Shown here: one piece after another, positions 44,790 through 54,436 of the stretch
How the letters are laid out: each line of letters opens with the position of its first letter
How positions within the stretch are numbered: the first letter of the stretch is position 1
Assembly: GCA_963725415.1 (NCBI GenBank)
Contig: CAVRZY010000267.1
Location: forward strand, 6,958-70,957
DNA from: CAVRZY01 sp963725415
GTDB lineage: Bacteria; Acidobacteriota; Terriglobia; Bryobacterales; Bryobacteraceae
Direction: 5' to 3'
Length of the DNA stretch: 64,000 nt
Made by a program: the position numbers and the translations under genes
Notes under the pieces: model-generated
Told to the model about the DNA's origin: nothing
Databases searched by the model: none
Seen by the model: the letters and a program-made list of their open reading frames with translations, nothing else

Positions 44790-45683
44790 ATGAGGATTGC
44801 CATGATTCCTGCCAAACTCGGCCTTTTAGCGGCCCTGACTCTGTCACTGCCGGCGGCCGGCCCGCGCCCGGACCTTCTGGTCTCGACTGACTGGCTCGCC
44901 ACACGCCTCGACGACCCGAAGCTGGTCCTGCTGCACGTGGCGAGTGAGCAGAAGTCCTACCAAGCGGGCCACATCCCCGGCGCGCGTTTTCTGCCGTGGA
45001 ACGAGCTTGTCACAACCCGCGAAGGCATCTGGACCGAGCTGCCGCCGGTGGCCGATCTTCAACGGCTCTTCGAGCGACTGGGCATCAGCGACGACACTCG
45101 CGTGATCCTGTACGGCGACAACCTCGTGTTGGCCGGGGCGCGAGCCTACTTTACGCTCGATTACCTCGGCCACGGCGAGCACGCCGCGCTGCTCGACGGC
45201 GGCCTGGAAAAATGGCGCGCCGAGGGACGCGCCGTTTCCACGCAAACGCCGGAATGGAAACCGGGCCGCTTGACCCCGCATCCGCGTCCCGAAGTGGTGC
45301 CGGACTTCGAGGCCGTGCGCAACCGTGCACCCGGCCTGATCCTGCTCGACGCCCGCCCCGCCGCCGACTACGCCGCCGGCCACATCGCCGGCGCCATCAA
45401 CCTCTTCTGGATGGACGGCCTGCTCAGCAAAGAGAATCCGGTTCTGCGCCCCATCCCGGAACTGCGCCGCCTATACGAAGCCGCGGGCCTGCCGCCCGGC
45501 AGCAGGGTCGTAGCCTACTGTTGGGTGGGCCTTCAGGCCTCCGAGTCTTATTTCATCCTCAAATACCTCGGATATGAGCCCGCGCTGTACGATGGCTCGT
45601 TCACCGATTGGAGCAGCAAGGGCGCACCCGTCGTTAGGGGCGCCAGCCCCGGCCCAGGCCCCCAAAACCGGAATCCTCGATGA
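44790..45683 (+). CDS. Exported two-domain rhodanese (thiosulfate/mercaptopyruvate sulfurtransferase)
   Basis: A 297-residue protein with a signal peptide (to about PAAG). The N-terminal rhodanese domain (SYQAGHIPGARFLPWNEL) has no Cys at its loop. The C-terminal domain (ILLDARPAADYAAGHIAGAI) has the active Cys244 in YCWVGLQAS. This inactive/active pairing is usual for tandem-domain sulfurtransferases. The last residues after PVVRG are Pro-rich and atypical. Confidence 0.9.
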   Translation: MRIAMIPAKLGLLAALTLSLPAAGPRPDLLVSTDWLATRLDDPKLVLLHVASEQKSYQAGHIPGARFLPWNELVTTREGIWTELPPVADLQRLFERLGISDDTRVILYGDNLVLAGARAYFTLDYLGHGEHAALLDGGLEKWRAEGRAVSTQTPEWKPGRLTPHPRPEVVPDFEAVRNRAPGLILLDARPAADYAAGHIAGAINLFWMDGLLSKENPVLRPIPELRRLYEAAGLPPGSRVVAYCWVGLQASESYFILKYLGYEPALYDGSFTDWSSKGAPVVRGASPGPGPQNRNPR

Positions 45684-45749
45684 GCTGAAGAGAGTGTTGC
45701 CCTTGATCTGAGCAACCAACAAGGTTATGCTTCCCTTAACGGAGAAGCC

Positions 45750-48585
45750 ATGCAGGGCCTGCAAGTCTCCCATTACCGGGTCCTGGAGAAAGTCGGCGCC
45801 GGGGGCATGGGCGTCGTCTACAAGGGCGAAGACACACGGCTGGGCCGGCCCGTCGCTCTGAAGTTTCTTTCCGAGAAACTCGCGCCCGGTTCCCAGGGTA
45901 TGGAGCGCTTCCAGCGGGAGGCCCGGGCTGCTTCCGCGCTCAATCACCCCAACATTTGCACGGTTTACGATGTGGGCGAGCACGAGGGCAAGCCTTTCCT
46001 GGTGATGGAATTCCTGGAAGGGGTGCCCCTGCGCCAGAGAATCGAGGGCAAGCCGCTGGGGATGGAGGAGCTGCTGGAACTGGCCATTCAGGTCTCCAGC
46101 GCCCTGGAAGCCGCGCATGGCAAAGGCATCATCCACCGCGACATCAAGCCGGGCAACGTTTTCGTCACCGAATCCGGGCAAGCCAAGGTGTTGGACTTCG
46201 GCCTGGCCAAGCTGGCGGCCGAACCGCGGCCTCCCGTGGAAGAAGCGCCCACCAAGACGATCACGCCGGCGACGCCGCTCGAAGAATCCCTCACCGGCAC
46301 GGGCATGGCCGTGGGCACCGTGGCCTACATGTCGCCCGAGCAAGTGCGGGGCGAGGAACTGGACAGGCGGACCGACCTGTTCTCGTTCGGGCTGGTGCTG
46401 TATGAGATGGCCACCGGTCACCGGGCCTTTTCCGGGAACACCTCCGGCGTGCTCATCGATGCAATCCTCCACCGGCAGGCGCCGCCGCCGCGGACTTTAA
46501 ACCCGCAACTGCCTGGGAAGCTCGAAGAGATCATCGACAAAGCCCTCGAGAAAGACCGGAAGCTTCGCTACCAGACCGCTTCCGACATGAAAGCGGACTT
46601 GCAGCGGCTCAAGCGGGATACGGAATCGGCGCGCACGGTGACCATGCCGGCCGTGCCGGTGGCTCAGGCAATACCGCGGCGCAGGTTCTGGCTGGCTGCG
46701 GCGGGCCTCGTGGGACTGGTGCTGATCGCCGCCCTGGCAGTCTGGCGACCCTGGTTAGGGGCGCCAAGCCCGGCGCGAACGCCGGAGTTGAGGCAGCGTC
46801 AGATCACGGCCAATCCTCTCGAGGATCCGGTGTGGAGTGCGGCCATTTCCCCGGACGGCCAATACGTAGCCTACGCGGACCTGAGCGGAGTCCACATACG
46901 CCTCATCACTACCGGCGAGACCCGCCGCCTCCCCATGCCCCCGGACACGTGATTTCGGTGAGCGTTTATCGCCTGGTTCCAGGATGGAACCAAACTCTTA
47001 ATCAGTGGGGAAGCCAAGGTGGGCCGAGAGCCGGGAGCATGGCTCATCTCCACGGTGACCGGCAACCCACGCCTGCTTCTGGAGAACGCCCGGAATGCCG
47101 TAGTGTCTCCGGATGACACGCGCATCACCTTCAAGAAGCGGACGGACAAGGAAATCTGGCTAATGGGCGCCAACGGGGAGAATCCTCGCCGCCTCCTCAG
47201 TCTCGGTCCGGGAGAGAAGTTCGAGTACGTGCGCTGGTCACCGGACGGGCAGCGGCTGGCCTACATGAAGAGCAGCACCGCATTCGACCAAGTCTCCCTG
47301 GAAAGCTGCGATCTGGAAGGGCGCCGGACCACCGTTATGTTGTCGGACCGGCGGTTGAAGGATTTTGGCTGGCTCCCGGACGGGCGCTTGGTGTGTGTGA
47401 TGCTGGAACCACCGCCCAACCAGTACGACATGAATTTGTGGGAACTCCCAGCGGATCCGCGGACCGGGAAAGCTTCCGGACAACCCCGGAGGCTCACCAA
47501 CTGGGCCGGAGTCACCTTGGTGGATCTGAGCTACAGCGCCGACGGGAAACGGCTGGCCTTCACCAACCGGCGCGATCAGAGTGACGTGTACGTGGGGGAG
47601 CTAGAAGCCGGCGGGGCTCGCTTGAACAGGGTCCGGCGTCTCACCATGGACGAGAGGATCGACTGGCCCGGAGGCTGGACCCAGGACAGCAAGTCTATCC
47701 TGTTCTACTCGGACCGCAACGGGGAGCTCAACCTGTTCAAGCAGGGCGTGAACGAATCCACCGCCGAAGTGGTAGCGGCTGGTTCGGATGAGATGAGAAC
47801 GCCGCGGATGAGCCCGGACGGCGCCTGGATTCTGTACCTGGCCTGGCCTAAGACGGAGGGCGTGGCGCCTCCCTCGGGGCGGCTGATGAGATTACCCGGA
47901 GCAGGCGGCCCGCCGCAGGTGGTGCTGGAGGTGAAGGGCTACCCGGGCTCTGCAAGAATGCCGCGCGGGCGGAGCCTGGTCACTTCCAAGAGCCACATTG
48001 AGTTCCGCTGCGCTTCCCGGGGGAGCGCTACCTGTGTGTTGAGCGAAGTGGATCAGAACTGGCTGGTCTTCTCGGCTTTCGATCCCTTCCAGGGCCGAAA
48101 GGGCGAAATCACCAGGATGGACCTGACCCCGGGGGCGGGTGCGGTCACCGTCTGCCCGTCCTGTCCCGTGCCCGCGCCACAGCCCGGGCCGCCCCGAGCC
48201 GTTCGACCCGGACGACGAGGGGGTTGCCAGTTTCTGGGACCTCTCGCCGGACGGCTCGCAGCTTGCTCTCGGCATGAGAGACCGGCGTGCCCCCCGGATC
48301 ACGCTCATGCATCTGGCCAGCCGGCAGACTCGCGAAATCACCGTGAAGGGGCGGACTAATCTGACCTTCCTGGCTTGGGCGGCGGACGGAAAGAGCCTGT
48401 TTGTTACCAGCAGCTTCGCCCGGGACAACTGGCTGTACCGCGTCACTCTGGACGGGGAGACGCGGTTACTGTACCAAGTGACTCGTCGGCTGCAAAGGCC
48501 CACGCCCTCGCCCGACGGGCGCTACCTGGCCTTCAGCGAAACGCCTTCCAACAGCAACGCCTGGATGGTGGAGAACCTGCCGTAA
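45750..48585 (+). pseudogene. Ser/Thr kinase with TolB/WD40-like propeller, interrupted
   Basis: Residues 9-300 are an intact kinase (GAGGMGVVY, Lys38, HRDIKPGN with Asp131, MSPEQVRG) followed by one membrane helix (about 306-325) and the start of a TolB-like propeller. The frame meets TGA at 46950-46952 and 46959-46961, then reopens in the same frame with FQDGTKLLISGEAKVGRE and runs as propeller blades (YVRWSPDGQRLAYM, WTQDSKSILFYSD). A shift between about 48130 and 48200 moves it to another frame (FWDLSPDGSQLALG, SPDGRYLAFSE). This kinase-propeller type is abundant in acidobacteria. The two TGAs could come from paired small indels; otherwise the kinase part is translated alone. Confidence 0.8.
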
Positions 48586-48610
48586 GATTGTGGATCAAGA
48601 AAGGGGAGGA

Positions 48611-49660
48611 ATGGTGAAAAGAGCATACGCGACAGTGGGTGCATGCATTGTCTGGCTCGCGCTGGCCACTGCGCCAGCGCAGCAGCCCCAGAAGCCGCCC
48701 GAGGACCCGCTCCTGAAACAGGTCGAGGAGACGAGCAAGCGCTGCCAGGTGGAATCGAACAAGTTCCGCGAGGACGGAGGCAAGCCCGGCGATCCCCGCG
48801 ACCCGGCATTGAAGTGGGCCGAGGTGCTCTGGAAGTACCGGGAGGAGTACCCCGGCACTCCGGCCGCCGCCCGCGCCACCGCTGCCGCTCTAACCTGGCT
48901 GCGGCACGCGGACCAGGACAAGGAGGTGCTGGCCCGGGCGGAGAAGTTGCCGCTGGATGATCCGGCCTGGGACCGCGTCATTGCCGGCGTCAGTTTGTCG
49001 GCGAAGAAAACAGGTGAATATGACAGGTTCCTGCGCCTCGCAGAATCCCTTTTGAGCCGGTCCAAAGACGGCAAGCTCCGTGCCATTGTGTACTCGACTA
49101 TGGGGCGATCCTGGCTGGACCGGGACCGGCCCCAGGAAGCGAAGGCTGCATTCGAGTCAGCCATCCGTGAGAGTCCCGGATCCGACACCGCCAAGGCAGC
49201 CGAGCGGAGCATTTACGAAATTACGACCCTGGCAATCGGCAAGCCGGCGCCCCAGTTCGCGGCTAAGACCATCGACGGCAGGCCGATCTCCCTTGCGGAT
49301 TTCAGGGGTAAAGTGGTGCTGCTGAATGTCTGGGCTACCTGGTGACCGCGATGCGTAGGGGAGGCTCCTCTACTCAAACAGCTTTATGAAAGGTTTTCGG
49401 GGCGGGGTTTCGTGGTGGTCTCGGTGTCCATTGACACGGATGTGCAGGTGTTGCGAGACACGGTGGCACGCCGGCAGTTCAACTGGCCGCAGATATGCGA
49501 CGGCAAGGGCGCTGACACGGAGATTGCCAGGCTATACAACGCGGGTGCGAGCACTTTCTATGTGATGGATCGGGAGGGGAAAATTGCCGGCACTCTTAGG
49601 ACCGCGAAAGGACTGGAAAAGATCGAACGGCTGGTGGAGAAACTGGTGAGCACCCGCTGA
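48611..49660 (+). CDS. Exported TlpA-like thioredoxin with in-frame TGA at the first active-site Cys (candidate selenoprotein)
   Basis: A signal peptide (to about APAQ) is followed by a helical TPR-like region (about 30-200) and a thioredoxin domain: GKPAPQFAAKTIDGRPISLA, KVVLLNVWATW. The next codon is TGA (49343-49345), then P-R-C-V-G-E-A-P-L-L in the same frame, through VVVSVSIDTD to ASTFYVMDREGKIAG and the stop at 49660. The normal motif is W-C-x-x-C, so the TGA replaces the first redox Cys (W-TGA-P-R-C). Reading it as selenocysteine gives a full thiol-disulfide oxidoreductase of about 349 residues. A hairpin fitting a bacterial SECIS follows. A TGC-to-TGA error or nonsense mutation is the alternative. 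GGGGAGG lies just before the start (ATG 48611 or GTG 48614). Confidence 0.8.
49355..49373 (+). promoter_or_regulatory. SECIS-like hairpin after the TGA
   Basis: GTAGGGG (49355-49361) pairs with CCTCTAC (49367-49373), seven pairs with one G-U, leaving the loop AGGCT. The loop begins 16 bases after the TGA and has G in its second and third positions. This agrees with what is known of bacterial SECIS elements: a short stem, a G early in the loop, and closeness to the UGA. Confidence 0.45.
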
Positions 49661-49693
49661 GGCATTGCCAGTGAAGCAAGGAGGTGCTTGACC

Positions 49694-50719
49694 ATGACGA
49701 GTATCTCGAGACGAATATTCCTGGCCGTTGGAGCGACCCTTGAACCCGTCCTGGCTGCCCACAACTCCGCTGCCGAGACCGGCGCCCAGCGTCTCTCCCT
49801 TTCCAAGCTTCAGGCCTGGGAGGTCCTGGCCTACGGCATGTTCATCCATTTCGGCATGAGTACCTTCGCGGGCCAGGAACTCCCCGACGGCAAGGCGCCG
49901 CCCTCCCTCTACAACCCCGACCGCCTGGATGTGGACCAGTGGATCCATATCGCTCGCGACGCCGGAATGAAGTACGCCGTGCTGACCACTAAGCACGTCG
50001 CCGGGCATTGCCTCTGGCCCAGCCGGCACACCGATTACACGGTCGCCAACAGCGGCAACACCACCAACGTGGTCGAGGCTTTCGTCAAAGCCTGCGCACG
50101 GCGAGGCGTCCGGCCGGGTTTCTACTACTGCTCCTGGGACAACCATCACCTGTTGGGCAGCCTCACTCCCAGCTTTCGCAAAAAGGGCGAGCGGGCCTAT
50201 ACCACCTCGCTCTACCAGGAATTTCAAACCGCCCAGGTGACGGAACTGCTCACCGACTTCGGCCCCATCGCCGAAATGTGGATCGACATCCCCGGAGTCC
50301 TGGGCCGCGGCTACCGAACCTATCTGTACCAGCACATCGCCGCGCTTCAGCCCGACTGCGTCATCATGATGAACAGCGGCATCTCCGACCAGGTCAAGTA
50401 CAACGTGGATTACGCCTGGCCCTCCGACCTGATCGCCATCGAACGGCGCCTGCCTCCTCCCAGCGGCCACCTCAAATGGCGCGACATCGAAGGTCAGCGG
50501 TACTACATACCCGGCGAGGTCTGCGATCCCATTGGCAAGGACTGGTTCTACGTGGAAGGCGACCGCCCGCGGCCTGATGAGGAGTTGGCGACCTTGTTCC
50601 TCGAGACCCGCCGCCGGGGCGCCAACCTGCTGCTGGACGTCGGCCCGGACAAGCACGGCCTCATCCCCGACCACTACCGCGACGCCCTCTTCCGCCTGCG
50701 GAAAAACGTCAAGCTGTGA
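49694..50719 (+). CDS. Exported alpha-L-fucosidase (GH29 family)
   Basis: A 341-residue product from ATG 49694, with AAGGAGG nine bases upstream. A twin-arginine-like signal (SISRRIFLAVGATLEPVLAA) is followed by the GH29 fold: AYGMFIHFGMSTFAG, MKYAVLTTKHVAGHCLWPS, GVRPGFYYCSWDNHH, and IAEMWIDIPG, where the Asp is at the usual nucleophile position. The C-terminus RRGANLLLDVGPDKHGLIP is typical. It is shorter than many fucosidases because it lacks a C-terminal beta domain. Confidence 0.9.
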   Translation: MTSISRRIFLAVGATLEPVLAAHNSAAETGAQRLSLSKLQAWEVLAYGMFIHFGMSTFAGQELPDGKAPPSLYNPDRLDVDQWIHIARDAGMKYAVLTTKHVAGHCLWPSRHTDYTVANSGNTTNVVEAFVKACARRGVRPGFYYCSWDNHHLLGSLTPSFRKKGERAYTTSLYQEFQTAQVTELLTDFGPIAEMWIDIPGVLGRGYRTYLYQHIAALQPDCVIMMNSGISDQVKYNVDYAWPSDLIAIERRLPPPSGHLKWRDIEGQRYYIPGEVCDPIGKDWFYVEGDRPRPDEELATLFLETRRRGANLLLDVGPDKHGLIPDHYRDALFRLRKNVKL

Positions 50720-51100
50720 TCAGGACGGCACCGCTTCCACCCGCACCCGCCGCCCCTTCAGCTTGCGCAGCAACGCCGGGTCAAGCACGCGTCCTACGAT
50801 GTTCACCTCGCTCGCCGCCCGGCATTCCTCGCCCTGGCTGGCGGGCGTCGGTCCCCAAAACAGGCACAGGCAGGCGCCGTCCGGCCAGTAAGCCACCGTG
50901 CCCGCATCGACCACTTCCTCGGCGTCCTTCTCGAGAGGCGCTTTGACCGGCGCCCGGAAGTAGAACTCACCGCCCCAATAATTACCTGATGCCTCAAACG
51001 GCAGAGCCTCGAAAAGCCGCCGTGCGGTCTCCGAGTTGTTCCACTCGGCCTGAACCTCTGTCTCTCCAATCGTGAATTTCACCCGTGCCATCGTCGTCAC
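50720..51100 (-). CDS. Cyclophilin-like fold protein (TM1367/DUF369 family)
   Basis: About 126 residues: VKFTIGETEVQAEW, ETARRLFEALPFEASGNYWGGEFYF, VAYWPDGACLCLFWGPTPAS, SEVNIVGRVLDP. This is the pattern of small cyclophilin-like proteins of unknown function. The GTG at 51098-51100 overlaps the sodC stop (GTGA); ATG 51091 is the alternative start. It is convergent with the fucosidase gene. Confidence 0.82.
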   Translation of the reverse strand: MTTMARVKFTIGETEVQAEWNNSETARRLFEALPFEASGNYWGGEFYFRAPVKAPLEKDAEEVVDAGTVAYWPDGACLCLFWGPTPASQGEECRAASEVNIVGRVLDPALLRKLKGRRVRVEAVPS

Positions 51101-51612
51101 TTGGTAATCACGCCGCAGACAATGCGCGGCCCGGCGTTCCCCGCCGGATCGGTCTTCAGATCATCCGGGTTGGCATGGATGACCAGCGATGTGCCGCCGG
51201 GATGAAACAATGAGGCGTCGCCCTCGCCCAAGGTCACTCCTTTGGCGAGTAGCTTCACCTTCACCGTACCCTTCTTCCCGACCGTGAGATTCCCCAGGTC
51301 ACCGGCGTGCTCGCCCTGCGGGTTCAAGCTCCCGTGGTGCTTGCCATGCGGATTGAAATGGCTGCCGGCGGTCTTGAAATCCGGCGCCTCGCACTTGCCA
51401 ACTTCGTGAATGTGGATGCCGTGCAGGCCCGGTGTCAGGCCCTTCACCTCGAGAGTAATGGCGACGCCATCCTGCGCCGGCCGGAACGCGGCCTTCCCCA
51501 CTGCTTGACCCTGCGCGTTCTTCAACTCGGCTTTCGCCCTGGACGGGGCCGTCTGGCTCCATACAATGACGGACAGCCCCAACACGCCCATAACCGCAAC
51601 CCAGTGTTTCAT
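51097..51612 (-). CDS. sodC: Cu/Zn superoxide dismutase, exported
   Basis: A 171-residue product from ATG 51610-51612, with AAGGAGA upstream. A signal peptide (to about WSQ) is followed by HGIHIHEVGKCE (copper His67, His69), GSHFNPHGKHHG (His85 and zinc ligands), EHAGDLGNL (His102, Asp105) and SLVIHANPDD (copper His). Cys74 pairs with the Cys in RIVCGV near the end. It detoxifies superoxide in the periplasm. It is divergent from the peroxidase gene. Confidence 0.95.
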   Translation of the reverse strand: MKHWVAVMGVLGLSVIVWSQTAPSRAKAELKNAQGQAVGKAAFRPAQDGVAITLEVKGLTPGLHGIHIHEVGKCEAPDFKTAGSHFNPHGKHHGSLNPQGEHAGDLGNLTVGKKGTVKVKLLAKGVTLGEGDASLFHPGGTSLVIHANPDDLKTDPAGNAGPRIVCGVITK

Positions 51613-51669
51613 GCTTGTCTCCTTCAATGGTATCCTAACACCAACCTTCCACCACGGAGGGAACACGCT

Positions 51670-52686
51670 ATGAAAACAGCATCTGCTTGCGCATTCGCGG
51701 CGCTGTTGGCGGCCGCAGCGGTTGACGTCGATCCCGCCAGGTTGAAGATGTTCGCGCCGCTGCCCGAGGTGATGACCGCGCCCAAGAACCCCATTACCGA
51801 AGCCAAGGTCACGCTGGGCCGGACGCTGTACTACGAGGCCCGTCTCTCGAAAAACCAGGACGTCTCCTGCAACTCCTGCCACCTGCTGGACCGCTACGGC
51901 GTGGACCAGCAGCAGGTCTCCGACGGCCACCGGGGCCTGAAGGGCACTCGCAACGCTCCCACCGTCTACAACGCTGCCGGCCATTTCGTGCAGTTTTGGG
52001 ATGGCCGCGCGCCAGACGTCGAAGAGCAGGCTAAGGGACCCGTGCTGAACCCGGTCGAAATGGCTATGTTATCGGAGAAGGACGTGGTGGCCGTGCTCAA
52101 GTCCATGCCCGAATACGTGGCCAGCTTCAAGAAAGCTTTCCCCGGACAGGCCGACCCGGTCACCTTCGACAACATGGCCAAGGCCATCGGCGCCTTCGAG
52201 CGCAAGCTGGTCACCCCTTCCCGCTGGGATAAGTTCCTCAAGGGCGATAAGGCCGCGCTCACCGACGCCGAGAAGGCTGGCTTTAACAGATTCGTGGACG
52301 CCGGTTGCGCCACGTGCCACGCGGGTTCCTACCTGGGTGCGAATTCCTTCCAGAAGCTCGGACTGGTGAAGCCCTGGACCCACCTCTCCGACCTGGGCCG
52401 CTACGCCGTCAGCAAGCAGGACGCTGACAAGCTGACTTTCAAGGTCCCCTCTCTGCGCAACATCGAAAAGACCGCACCCTACTTCCACGACGGCTCCGTC
52501 GCCACGCTGGAACAAGCCGTCCGCCTCATGGCCGAACACCAGAATGGAAAACAGCTCAAACCCCCAGAGGTCCAGTCCATCGCCACCTTCCTGAAATCCC
52601 TGACGGGCGAAATTCCGGCCGACTACATCAAGCCGCCCGTGCTCCCCAAGAGCACCAGCACGACGCCGAAACCCAACCCCTCGTGA
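51670..52686 (+). CDS. Di-haem cytochrome c peroxidase (MauG/CcpA family), exported
   Basis: A 338-residue product from ATG 51670 with a GGAGG site. After a signal peptide there are two haem c motifs, CNSCH (67-71) and CATCH (213-217). Family segments include LGRTLYYEARLSKNQDVSC, GTRNAPTVYNAAGHFVQFWD and FKVPSLRNIEKTAPYFHDGS. It reduces hydrogen peroxide in the periplasm. SodC lies divergently, so together they form a superoxide-to-water pair. The stop overlaps the next gene (GTGA). Confidence 0.94.
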   Translation: MKTASACAFAALLAAAAVDVDPARLKMFAPLPEVMTAPKNPITEAKVTLGRTLYYEARLSKNQDVSCNSCHLLDRYGVDQQQVSDGHRGLKGTRNAPTVYNAAGHFVQFWDGRAPDVEEQAKGPVLNPVEMAMLSEKDVVAVLKSMPEYVASFKKAFPGQADPVTFDNMAKAIGAFERKLVTPSRWDKFLKGDKAALTDAEKAGFNRFVDAGCATCHAGSYLGANSFQKLGLVKPWTHLSDLGRYAVSKQDADKLTFKVPSLRNIEKTAPYFHDGSVATLEQAVRLMAEHQNGKQLKPPEVQSIATFLKSLTGEIPADYIKPPVLPKSTSTTPKPNPS

Positions 52687-53585
52687 GCGCCCCCATGCCC
52701 CTCACCCGCCGCCAAGCCCTGTTTCTGGTAGGACAGGCCCATGGCCTGTCAACTTCTCTTCCTACTGTCCGCCTCGGCCCCCACACGGTCTCCCGCCTGA
52801 TCGTGGGTGGAAACCCGGTCAGCGCCAACTCCCACCTCTCCGGACAGATGAGCCGTCAGATGCTGGACTACTTCACCGCCGCCAACGTGAAGAAGCTGCT
52901 CCGCGACTGCGAGCAGGCCGGCATCGACACCTGGCAATCCCGTGGCGACCGCCACATCATGCGCCTGCTGCACGAGTATCGCCTGGAGGGCGGGCGCATC
53001 CAGTGGATCGCTCAGACCGCCTCCGAGTTCGCCGATATCTCGCGCAACATACGCGAGATCGCCGCGCTGCGTCCCCTCGGCATCTACCACCACGGCTCGC
53101 AGACCGACAAGTTCTGGGCGGCAGGCAAGATCGAGCAGGCCAACGAAATGCTGAAGGTAATCCGCCAGACCGGCGTCCAGGTCGGTCTGGGCACCCACAT
53201 CCCGGAGGTCATCGACTACATCGAATCCAAGGCCTGGGACCTCGACTTCTACATGACCTGCATCTACAACCTCAGCCGCACCCCGCAGGAGGCCGAGCGG
53301 GTCGCGGGCCGCAAAGTCCAAGGCGAGTTCTTCTGGGATCCCGACCGCGAGAAGATGCTGGCCCGCGTCCGCCAGACCTCCAAACCCTGCCTGATTTTCA
53401 AAGTCTACGGCGCCAGCCGCAAGTGCGGCTCCCCAGAGCAAATGATCGAGGCGCTCCGCCTGGTGTTTCGATATGCCAAGCCCACCGACTCCGTCGTCAT
53501 CGGCATGTTCCCTAAGTACCAGGAGCAGGTCAGGGAGAACTGCCGCCTGCTGATGGAGGCCCTGGCTCAAGACCCATCCAGTTGA
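52683..53585 (+). CDS. Exported TIM-barrel-like protein of unknown function
   Basis: A 300-residue product from the GTG overlapping the peroxidase stop. A twin-arginine-like N-terminus (LTRRQALFLVG) is interrupted by a REP-like palindrome encoding GQAHGLSTS. The body (TVSRLIVGGNPVSANSHLSG, LLRDCEQAGIDTWQSRGDRH, VIRQTGVQVGLGTHIPEVID, DLDFYMTCIYNLSR, SKPCLIFKVYGASR) reads as an aldo/keto-reductase-like or other TIM barrel. No catalytic set was identified. Confidence 0.75.
   Translation: MSAPMPLTRRQALFLVGQAHGLSTSLPTVRLGPHTVSRLIVGGNPVSANSHLSGQMSRQMLDYFTAANVKKLLRDCEQAGIDTWQSRGDRHIMRLLHEYRLEGGRIQWIAQTASEFADISRNIREIAALRPLGIYHHGSQTDKFWAAGKIEQANEMLKVIRQTGVQVGLGTHIPEVIDYIESKAWDLDFYMTCIYNLSRTPQEAERVAGRKVQGEFFWDPDREKMLARVRQTSKPCLIFKVYGASRKCGSPEQMIEALRLVFRYAKPTDSVVIGMFPKYQEQVRENCRLLMEALAQDPSS
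52728..52751. repeat. REP-like palindrome GTAGGACAGGCC-CAT-GGCCTGTC
   Basis: GGACAGGCC (52731-52739) faces GGCCTGTC (52743-52750) across three bases. Twelve bases (GTAGGACAGGCC) are identical to the element at 62028-62039. It lies inside the signal-peptide coding region of the gene at 52683. Confidence 0.55.
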
Positions 53586-53594
53586 GGTGTGCAC

Positions 53595-54250
53595 ATGACG
53601 AGAATTATCCCCGCGCTGCTGGCCGCGGCGTGCCTGCTCGAATGCCAGCCGGCGCCCACCATCCAGTTGCCCGCTCCCCGGCGTTCCAGCAGCACCTCGG
53701 TCGAGGAGGCCCTGCTCAGGAGACGCTCCATCCGACAGTACAAGAACGAGCCGCTCACGCTCGCCGAAATTTCTCAGCTCCTCTGGGCCGCCCAGGGCAC
53801 TACCAGCGACCGAGGCCTCAGAACCGCGCCCTCAGCCGGAGCATTGTATCCCCTGGAGGTGTATGCGGTGGTCGGAAACGCCAAAGGTCTCGAGCCGGGC
53901 GTGTACAAGTACGCCTCTCGCCCTCACACGCTTACCCGTGTGCTGGCGGGCGACAAGAGGAGCGAGCTGGCCGCGGCCTCCCTCGGCCAGTCTCAGGTCC
54001 AGGATGGCGCGGTCTGTTTCGTCATCTCGGCGGTGTATGAGCGCACCGCCAAGCGTTACAAGGACCGGGCCGTGCGCTACGCCGTCCTGGAGGCCGGCCA
54101 CGCCGCCCAGAACGTTTACTTGCAGGCCGCCGCGCTGAACCTGGGCGCCGTAGTCCTGGGCGCTTTCTCCGATGCCAAAGTCAAGAGCCTGCTGAACATG
54201 CCGGAAGAGGAGAGCCCCTCTACGTCATGCCGGTGGGCAAGATGCCCTGA
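53595..54250 (+). CDS. SagB-type nitroreductase-family protein, frameshifted near the end
   Basis: From ATG 53595 there is a signal or lipoprotein-like N-terminus (MTRIIPALLAAACLLEC). The nitroreductase domain follows: SVEEALLRRRSIRQYKNEPL, EISQLLWAAQGTT, RTAPSAGALYPLEVYAVV and AVLEAGHAAQNVYLQAAALN. These are FMN-binding segments of the SagB/McbC-like branch. The frame slips at the C run near 54214-54217; adding one C gives ESPLYVMPVGKMP and a stop at 54248-54250. The uncorrected frame runs on to 54404 through repeats. Confidence 0.85.
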
Positions 54251-54331
54251 ACCCAACCCCGTAAATTCAACCGCCTCGCCTCTCACGCCACAGCCCCAGC
54301 GACGTATTCGGGCGCAGTGGCCCTACCCAGA

Positions 54332-54426
54332 ATTGACGATTGACGATTTTCTCATTGACGATTGGCGGAGGCATACCCGGAGGCCGCAGTGCAATCGTCA
54401 ATGAATCAATCCTCAATGAATCAATC
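54332..54426. repeat. Short direct and inverted repeats (ATTGACGATT)
   Basis: ATTGACGATT occurs at 54332-54341, 54339-54348 and 54354-54363, and its complement at 54393-54402. A direct pair TCAATGAATCAATC follows. The stretch lies between two convergent genes. Confidence 0.5.
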
Positions 54427-54436
54427 TTCTTTGCTG

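Noticed and set aside
46950..46961. The two TGA codons in the kinase-propeller gene as selenocysteine
   Set aside because: They do not replace Cys in a redox motif, come as a close pair, and the gene has another clear frameshift.
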